Below, one piece after another: positions 59,304-64,000 of a stretch of 64,000 nucleotides of DNA. The first letter of the stretch is position 1. The number at the start of each line of letters is the position of its first letter. This stretch comes from an uncultured delta proteobacterium (GTDB lineage: Bacteria; Myxococcota; Myxococcia; Myxococcales; 40CM-4-68-19): the NCBI GenBank assembly GCA_903911145.1, contig CAIWCD010000034.1:40703-104702 (forward strand), written 5' to 3'. The notes beneath the pieces were generated by a model, which saw nothing but the letters and a program-made list of their open reading frames with translations, did not search any database and was not told where the DNA came from. Both the position numbers and the translations under genes were made by a program.

Positions 59304-62300
59304 ATGACAGATGCAGCCACATCGACGGCGCAGCTCCCGCGTCGGCAGGCGATGTTCGCGCCGAAAGCGGAGCTGATCGCGGCCTCGCAGATGACGGCGT
59401 TCATGAATCTCTGCGCCGAGCGGACGGGCGAGAGTTTCTCCGACGCTGCCGCGTTCCACGCGTTCTCCGTGCGCGAATCATCGCTCTTCTGGTCGCTCTT
59501 TCTCGAGTGGAGTGAGCTGCTCGTGGAGGGCCCGCGCGAGCGCGTCTGCACCTCGGCCATCTGCGAGGAGGCGACGTTCTTTCCCGATCTGCGACTCTCG
59601 TACGTCGAGAATCTTCTCCGCGTCGGCGACGCAACAGAGGAGGAGCGCGTCGCGATCACCGCCTGCGGTCCGCGCGGGCAGCGCACGCGGCTGACCCGCA
59701 AAGAGCTGCGCGAGCGCGTCTGGAGCGCCTCTGCTGAGTTCGAGCGGCTCGGCGTGACGCAGGGAGATCGCATCGCCATCGTCGCGCACAACGACGAGAG
59801 CGCGATCATCGCGGCGCTCGCGGCCGCAGCCCTCGGCGCCGCGGTCTCGTCCTCGTCGCCAGAGATGGGAGCGCGCGCGATCATCGATCGGTTCGCTCCG
59901 CTCGCGCCTGTGCTGCTCGTCGCTCATCTCGAAGGAGCGCGCGATTCGAATGAGCTCTCTCTGCGCATCGGCGAAATCATCGCCGGGCTTCCCACGCTGC
60001 GCGGCGTGATCGCGCTCGACGCCGGCCCGTTCCCCTCGACGCGCACGCTCCCGCAGCTGCGCCTCTCTCAGCTTTCGCGTGCACACGCAGCGCCGCAGTC
60101 GCCGCTCCCGTGGCGCCGCTTCCCCTTCAATCAACCGCTCTTCATCCTCTTCTCCTCGGGCACCACCGGCACGCCGAAATGCATCGTCCACGGCGCGGGA
60201 GGCACGCTCGTGGAACATCTCAAAGAGCATCGGCTGCACGGCGATCTGCGCGCGCGCGACACGCTCTTCTTCCACACCTCGTGCGCGTGGATGATGTGGA
60301 ACTGGCAGCTCTCGGCGCTCGCCACGGGCGCGAGCCTCGTGCTCTACGCGGGCCCCATCGATGGCGCTGAGACGCTGTGGAATATCGTCAGCGACGAGCG
60401 CGTCACCGTGTTCGGCACCAGCCCGACCTACCTCCAGCTCTGCGAGGAGAGCGGCGATTCGCCGAAACGCACGCTGCCGCTGCCCGAGCTGCGCGCGCTC
60501 TTGTCCACCGGATCGATTCTGTATGACACGCAGTATGACTGGGTTCGCGAGCAGGTCGGCCCCATTGCGCTGCAATCGATTTCCGGCGGAACAGACATCC
60601 TCGGATGCTTCGTGCTCGGGCATCCGAACCGCCCCGTCTATCGCGGCGAGTGTCAGAGTCTGAGTCTTGGTCTCGACGTGCATGCCGCGCCCAGAGCGGG
60701 CGAGAGCAGCTCTGGCATCGGCGAATTGATCTGTCGCAATCCGTTTCCATCGCGGCCGCTCGGCTTCTTCGGAGATGTCGATGGGCGCCGTTTTCACGAA
60801 GCCTACTTCCAGCAGCACGAAGGAGTCTGGACGCATGGCGATCTGATCGAGATCGCGCCGGACGGCGGTGCGCGCATGCACGGCCGCTCGGATGGAATCC
60901 TGAACGTGCACGGCGTGCGAATCGGGCCGGCGGAGATCTATCGAATTCTCCAGAGTGTCCCGGAGATCGCAGAGTGTCTCGCGGTCGAGGAGACCGTCGA
61001 GGGGCGGCCGATGCAGAGCCGTCTGGTGCTGCTGCTCGTCCTGCGCGCGCAGACGTCGCTCGATGGCGCACTGAAGCGGCGCATCCGCGCCCAGCTTGCT
61101 CGAGATGGATCGGCGTTCCACGTTCCGGATCTGATCGTCGCAGTGCGGGCGCTGCCCACGACCCACAGCGGGAAGCGCTCCGAGCGCAGCGCACGCGACG
61201 CCGTGAACAGACGGATCGTCGTGAACCGCGAGGCGCTGCGCAATCCGGAATCTCTCGACGAGATCCGCGCGGTCATCGAGGAGAGTCGGCGGGCCTCGCT
61301 CAACGCTGATGGTGCATCCGCTGGTCCGCTCCTGGCGCGGCTCACATCGATCTGGGAGCGGCTGCTCGACGTCGCGCCCCTCGGCAACGACGAGAACTTC
61401 TTCGCGCTCGGCGGAACGTCGCTCCTGGCGATGCGCTTCTGCGCGCTCGCGCATGAGGAGACGGGCGCGCAGTTGACGCCCTCGATGCTGCTGGCGGCTC
61501 CGACGCTCGAGCAACTCATCGCGCTCATCGAGATGCAGCAGAGCACGCCGCCGCCGCTGCTGGTTGCGCTGCGCCGCGAGGGTGCAGGACGGCCGCTCTA
61601 CCTGTTGCCGGGACTTGCGGGCGAGGTGCTCGAGCTTGCGCCGCTTGCGCACCAGCTGCAGTGCGATCGTCCGGTGATCGCTCTGCGCGCGCGCGGCCTC
61701 GATGCGCGCGAGACGCCGCACGCGACGGTCGAGGCGATGGCCGCGGACTGCATCGCGCAGATCCGCACGCAGAGCCCGACGGGTCCCTATGCACTCGCGG
61801 GCTATTCGTTCGGTGGCCTGGTCGCGCTCGAGATGGCGGCGATGCTGCGCGCGGCGGGAGAGGTGGTCGAGTTCGTCGGGCTGTTCGACACCGACGTTCA
61901 CGACGCGTGCCTGCCGACGCGCGAGCGCATGATCTATCGGACGCTGCGCAAGCTTCATCGCATCACGAGTCGCTTGCCCGCGCCCAGCAAGGGTTTCCTC
62001 TTCCGCGCCCGAGCCGCGCTTCGCACGCGCATCGAACGGCGCCTCGGGGCGACCTGCGGCGAGATCCCGACGCCGCGCTGGCGGACCGAACCGCTTCCTC
62101 CCGCGATGGCCCGGGTTGATTCCGCCGCGTGGGCCGCGTTTCGCGCTTATCGACCGCGGCCACATTCCGGGCCCACGACATTCTTCCGCGCCAGCCTGCG
62201 CGCCCCTGATTACTGCGATCCAATTCCGATCCTGCGCGCTGCCACCGACGGCCAGTTCACCATCTTCGATGTTCCTGGCGATCACTTCACGATGATTCAG

Positions 62301-62357
62301 GACCCGCACGTCGCGCTGCTTGCAGAACGCGTCTCGGCCTGTCTCCGCGTCCGCTGA
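59304..62357 (+). CDS. Acetoacetyl-CoA-synthetase-like adenylation/carrier/thioesterase fusion
   Basis: 1017 aa from ATG 59304. Residues about 20-640 match acetoacetyl-CoA synthetases: LFILFSSGTTGTPKCIVHGA, CAWMMWNWQLSALATGASLV, QSISGGTDILGCFVLG, GRSDGILNVHGVRIGPAE and the catalytic Lys in HSGKRSE. A phosphopantetheine carrier follows, with Ser706 in FFALGGTSLLAM. A type-I thioesterase ends it (about 760-1015), with Ser835 in AGYSFGGLVALE and His994 in GDHFTMI. All parts of a self-contained load, hold and release enzyme for a beta-keto or similar acid are thus in one chain. PlsC is divergent. No condensation or ketosynthase gene is near. Confidence 0.9.
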   Translation: MTDAATSTAQLPRRQAMFAPKAELIAASQMTAFMNLCAERTGESFSDAAAFHAFSVRESSLFWSLFLEWSELLVEGPRERVCTSAICEEATFFPDLRLSYVENLLRVGDATEEERVAITACGPRGQRTRLTRKELRERVWSASAEFERLGVTQGDRIAIVAHNDESAIIAALAAAALGAAVSSSSPEMGARAIIDRFAPLAPVLLVAHLEGARDSNELSLRIGEIIAGLPTLRGVIALDAGPFPSTRTLPQLRLSQLSRAHAAPQSPLPWRRFPFNQPLFILFSSGTTGTPKCIVHGAGGTLVEHLKEHRLHGDLRARDTLFFHTSCAWMMWNWQLSALATGASLVLYAGPIDGAETLWNIVSDERVTVFGTSPTYLQLCEESGDSPKRTLPLPELRALLSTGSILYDTQYDWVREQVGPIALQSISGGTDILGCFVLGHPNRPVYRGECQSLSLGLDVHAAPRAGESSSGIGELICRNPFPSRPLGFFGDVDGRRFHEAYFQQHEGVWTHGDLIEIAPDGGARMHGRSDGILNVHGVRIGPAEIYRILQSVPEIAECLAVEETVEGRPMQSRLVLLLVLRAQTSLDGALKRRIRAQLARDGSAFHVPDLIVAVRALPTTHSGKRSERSARDAVNRRIVVNREALRNPESLDEIRAVIEESRRASLNADGASAGPLLARLTSIWERLLDVAPLGNDENFFALGGTSLLAMRFCALAHEETGAQLTPSMLLAAPTLEQLIALIEMQQSTPPPLLVALRREGAGRPLYLLPGLAGEVLELAPLAHQLQCDRPVIALRARGLDARETPHATVEAMAADCIAQIRTQSPTGPYALAGYSFGGLVALEMAAMLRAAGEVVEFVGLFDTDVHDACLPTRERMIYRTLRKLHRITSRLPAPSKGFLFRARAALRTRIERRLGATCGEIPTPRWRTEPLPPAMARVDSAAWAAFRAYRPRPHSGPTTFFRASLRAPDYCDPIPILRAATDGQFTIFDVPGDHFTMIQDPHVALLAERVSACLRVR

Positions 62358-62712
62358 CGAACACCAAGCAGCAGGGCCGCATCTGGTGCTCGACCCTCTC
62401 CGTCGCGCGTTCCGAATCGTCGACGAGCACGCAGTTGAGATCGACCAACTGTCCGCTGATCCGAGGACTCGCGCAGGCACTCAGTGTGATCTGAATCACC
62501 CATCGTCATCGATTCGCGATCCAGCGATTCGTTGGGTAGGTCTTCCCGGCACCCGGAGAAGATCGACAGCAATATGCCCGGACATAAGAAGAAATTAATT
62601 TAGCAAATTATTTTCCGAAATTGACCCGGTGCGCAAAGCGAGGCTGGGAGCGGCTCAGATGTTCAGTCGTTTTCTTGTAGGCATGCATTTACCTGCTACG
62701 TTTCCTAACTGA
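62358..62712. other. Gap of 355 bp with an AT-rich block
   Basis: No protein gene is supported. Bases 62580-62625 are AT-rich (GAAATTAATTTAGCAAATTA), standing out from the GC-rich surroundings and probably part of the promoter of the Ig-repeat lipoprotein. Possible boxes can be proposed but no pair is clearly better than chance. No hairpin with T-run terminator after the fusion gene was recognised. Confidence 0.4.
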
Positions 62713-64000
62713 ATGCCAACTCCAATGACTCGCGGAGTATCCATGCGCGCCACAATTGCGCTCGTTCTTGCCTGTGGTCTGTCTATGGCCTGCTCTCCTG
62801 GCCATAGCGCAGTCGCTGATCCAACCAAGTCGACGGCCACAGTCGACAGCACGACCGGCGTGATCGCGGATGGTCGCGATCGCGTGACAATCTCGGTCAC
62901 GACGCTCAGCTCAACCGGCTTCCCAGCCCCGGGCGTTCAGGTTGTGCTCTCGGCGACAGGCACCGGAAACACCATCATCCAACCTGTCGCCAGCGACGCC
63001 TTCGGCCTTGCGATCGGAACGATCGCATCGACCGTTCCGGGTCTGAAAACAATCACGGTGACACTCGGTGGCCAGGCTCTCGCGCAGACGATTCCAGTCA
63101 CGTTCGTAGCGATTCCGGAAACCAAGCTCACCTTCAAGGTTCCCCCGTCGGCTGCGCTGGCTGGTGACCCGATCAATCCAACCATTGAGGTCGGCGTCGA
63201 GGATGCGGCAGGCAATCTCATTACCTCTGCGACGGACGCGATCACGCTGACGCTCGCTCCTTCGACAGGCACGCTCACCGGAAGCGCGACGACGAATGCA
63301 GTGGCCGGAATCGCGACGTTCGCGGGGCTTTCCATTTCGCAAGTCGGGGCGGCCTACCAACTCACGGCGACCGCAGATGGTCTTGCCAACGCGATCAGCG
63401 CGCCGTTTGCGATTACGGCATCTCCACCGTCCAAGCTGGCCTTCCTCGTTCAGCCGAGCAACTCGCAGACAGGCTCGATCATCACGCCGCCGCTCCAGGT
63501 CGCGGTGCAGGACAACCTGGGGAATCTCGAGGCGAGTGCGACAGGCACAGTGACGATCGCCATCGGGACGCAGGGGGGACGCGGAGTTCTCTATGGAACG
63601 GCCACGCAGCCCGTCGTGGGCGGCATCGCGAAGTTCGACGATCTCAATCTCCGCGGCGCAGGGAATGGATACGTGCTCGTCGCGACCTCGGCTGGAGCTT
63701 CGGCGCCGCTCGCTGGCGCCAGAAGCATTCCATTCAACGTGGCCGTCGGCGCCGCAAGCCACACATCTTCCACTCTTGTTGCAACCGCGACGTCAGCCGG
63801 GACGGTCGTTGCCGACGGAGTATCTACCTATACGATCACGACGACGGTCCTCGACCCCGACTGGAAGCGATCACCAAGAACCGCGGCGGAACGATCGCGG
63901 CGAGCGCGATCGCTGGAGCCGTCAGGCAGGCGTCCGCGGCGCGGGGATCCGCGACACGAACGTGAGCTGAGGCGAGCAGCGTGGCGGGGCGTTACTCGAC
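62713..64000 (+). CDS. Ig-repeat (Big_1/invasin-like) lipoprotein, partial and frame-damaged at 3' end
   Basis: Runs off the window. Several in-frame starts (ATG 62713, 62725, 62743); 62743 gives the cleanest signal peptide, ending in a lipobox (LSMAC). Bacterial Ig-like repeats follow: GVIADGRDRVTISVTTLSST, PGVQVVLSATGTGNTI, SAALAGDPINPTIEVGVEDA and VVADGVSTYTITTTVLDPD. After codon VLDPD at about 63861 the frame turns Arg-rich; the expected continuation (EAITKNRGGTIAAS) is in the -1 frame and RDTNVS later in another. So at least two indels occur near the end, real or from poor sequence at a contig end. Role is probably surface adhesion or structural. Confidence 0.75.
   Translation, partial: MPTPMTRGVSMRATIALVLACGLSMACSPGHSAVADPTKSTATVDSTTGVIADGRDRVTISVTTLSSTGFPAPGVQVVLSATGTGNTIIQPVASDAFGLAIGTIASTVPGLKTITVTLGGQALAQTIPVTFVAIPETKLTFKVPPSAALAGDPINPTIEVGVEDAAGNLITSATDAITLTLAPSTGTLTGSATTNAVAGIATFAGLSISQVGAAYQLTATADGLANAISAPFAITASPPSKLAFLVQPSNSQTGSIITPPLQVAVQDNLGNLEASATGTVTIAIGTQGGRGVLYGTATQPVVGGIAKFDDLNLRGAGNGYVLVATSAGASAPLAGARSIPFNVAVGAASHTSSTLVATATSAGTVVADGVSTYTITTTVLDPDWKRSPRTAAERSRRARSLEPSGRRPRRGDPRHERELRRAAWRGVTR

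Noticed and set aside
59478..62480. Minus-strand frame of 1000 codons opposite the synthetase fusion
   Set aside because: Arg-rich antisense shadow; the plus strand has complete adenylation, carrier and thioesterase motifs.

Overview
The window is a GC-rich, densely coded bacterial chromosome segment with genes on both strands and many 4-bp ATGA/GTGA overlaps. The organism is probably a member of the Myxococcota (former Deltaproteobacteria). The evidence is indirect: Ser/Thr kinases with C-terminal TPR repeats, a sigma-70 factor resembling a Myxococcales-specific family, an FHA-sigma54 activator, an MXAN_5187-like protein, many lipoproteins including one with Gly/Ser repeats, and an EtfAB:quinone oxidoreductase of the HdrD-like type. 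Outer-membrane proteins and the LspA/Lgt pair show a Gram-negative cell. No rRNA genes, CRISPR arrays, insertion sequences or phage genes were seen. One tRNA (Phe) is present.

Layout. 0-3.2 kb: a lipoprotein, a RimK-type ATP-grasp ligase and a membrane protein in one overlapping operon. 3.2-5.3 kb: an alkylation-repair operon (Ada/AlkA fusion, then Ogt). 5.4-10.2 kb: a YeiH-type permease, a PepO-type metallopeptidase and a FadL-family outer-membrane protein. 10.2-13.1 kb (minus): a porin, an FMN-binding protein, ApbE and a small membrane protein, behind a Fur-like palindrome. 13.3-17.2 kb: the Fe-S electron-transfer protein, a zinc-ribbon protein and a double GNAT protein. 17.2-23.5 kb: a GT-C-like membrane protein, a GNAT, a CorC/HlyC protein, purS-purQ, a pilus-secretin-N-like protein and an FHA-sigma54 activator.

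23.5-36.3 kb is a surface-glycan cluster: NeuD/PglD acyltransferase, flippase, GT2, DegT aminotransferase, asparagine synthase, GT4, three more GT2 enzymes, a DUF2304 protein and a large GT-C-like membrane protein. It is followed by an N-acyltransferase-like gene. 37.5-42.9 kb: ileS-lspA-lgt and an MXAN_5187-like gene. 43.9-47.2 kb: an M16 peptidase pair and tRNA-Phe. 47.6-51.4 kb: accessory genes (two paralogous membrane-anchored proteins, two exported proteins). 51.4-58.4 kb (minus): two tandem-duplicated receptor-like kinases and a sigma factor. 58.4-62.4 kb: PlsC and a divergent acetoacetyl-CoA-synthetase/carrier/thioesterase fusion. 62.7 kb to the end: an Ig-repeat lipoprotein that runs off the window.

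The most unusual signal lies at 42.87-43.89 kb. Two elements of 243 and 244 bp, in opposite orientation, each end in 34-bp inverted repeats. They share the same internal stem order, but most stem sequences differ in a base-pair-preserving way. This looks like two diverged copies of an undescribed structured RNA or a palindromic mobile element. They flank a gene remnant with an internal deletion. Other points of interest are two genes that seem to start at AUA or AUC, a kinase/anti-sigma-like/sigma module, and the acetoacetyl-CoA-synthetase fusion. All functions are inferred from reading the sequence; no database search was run.
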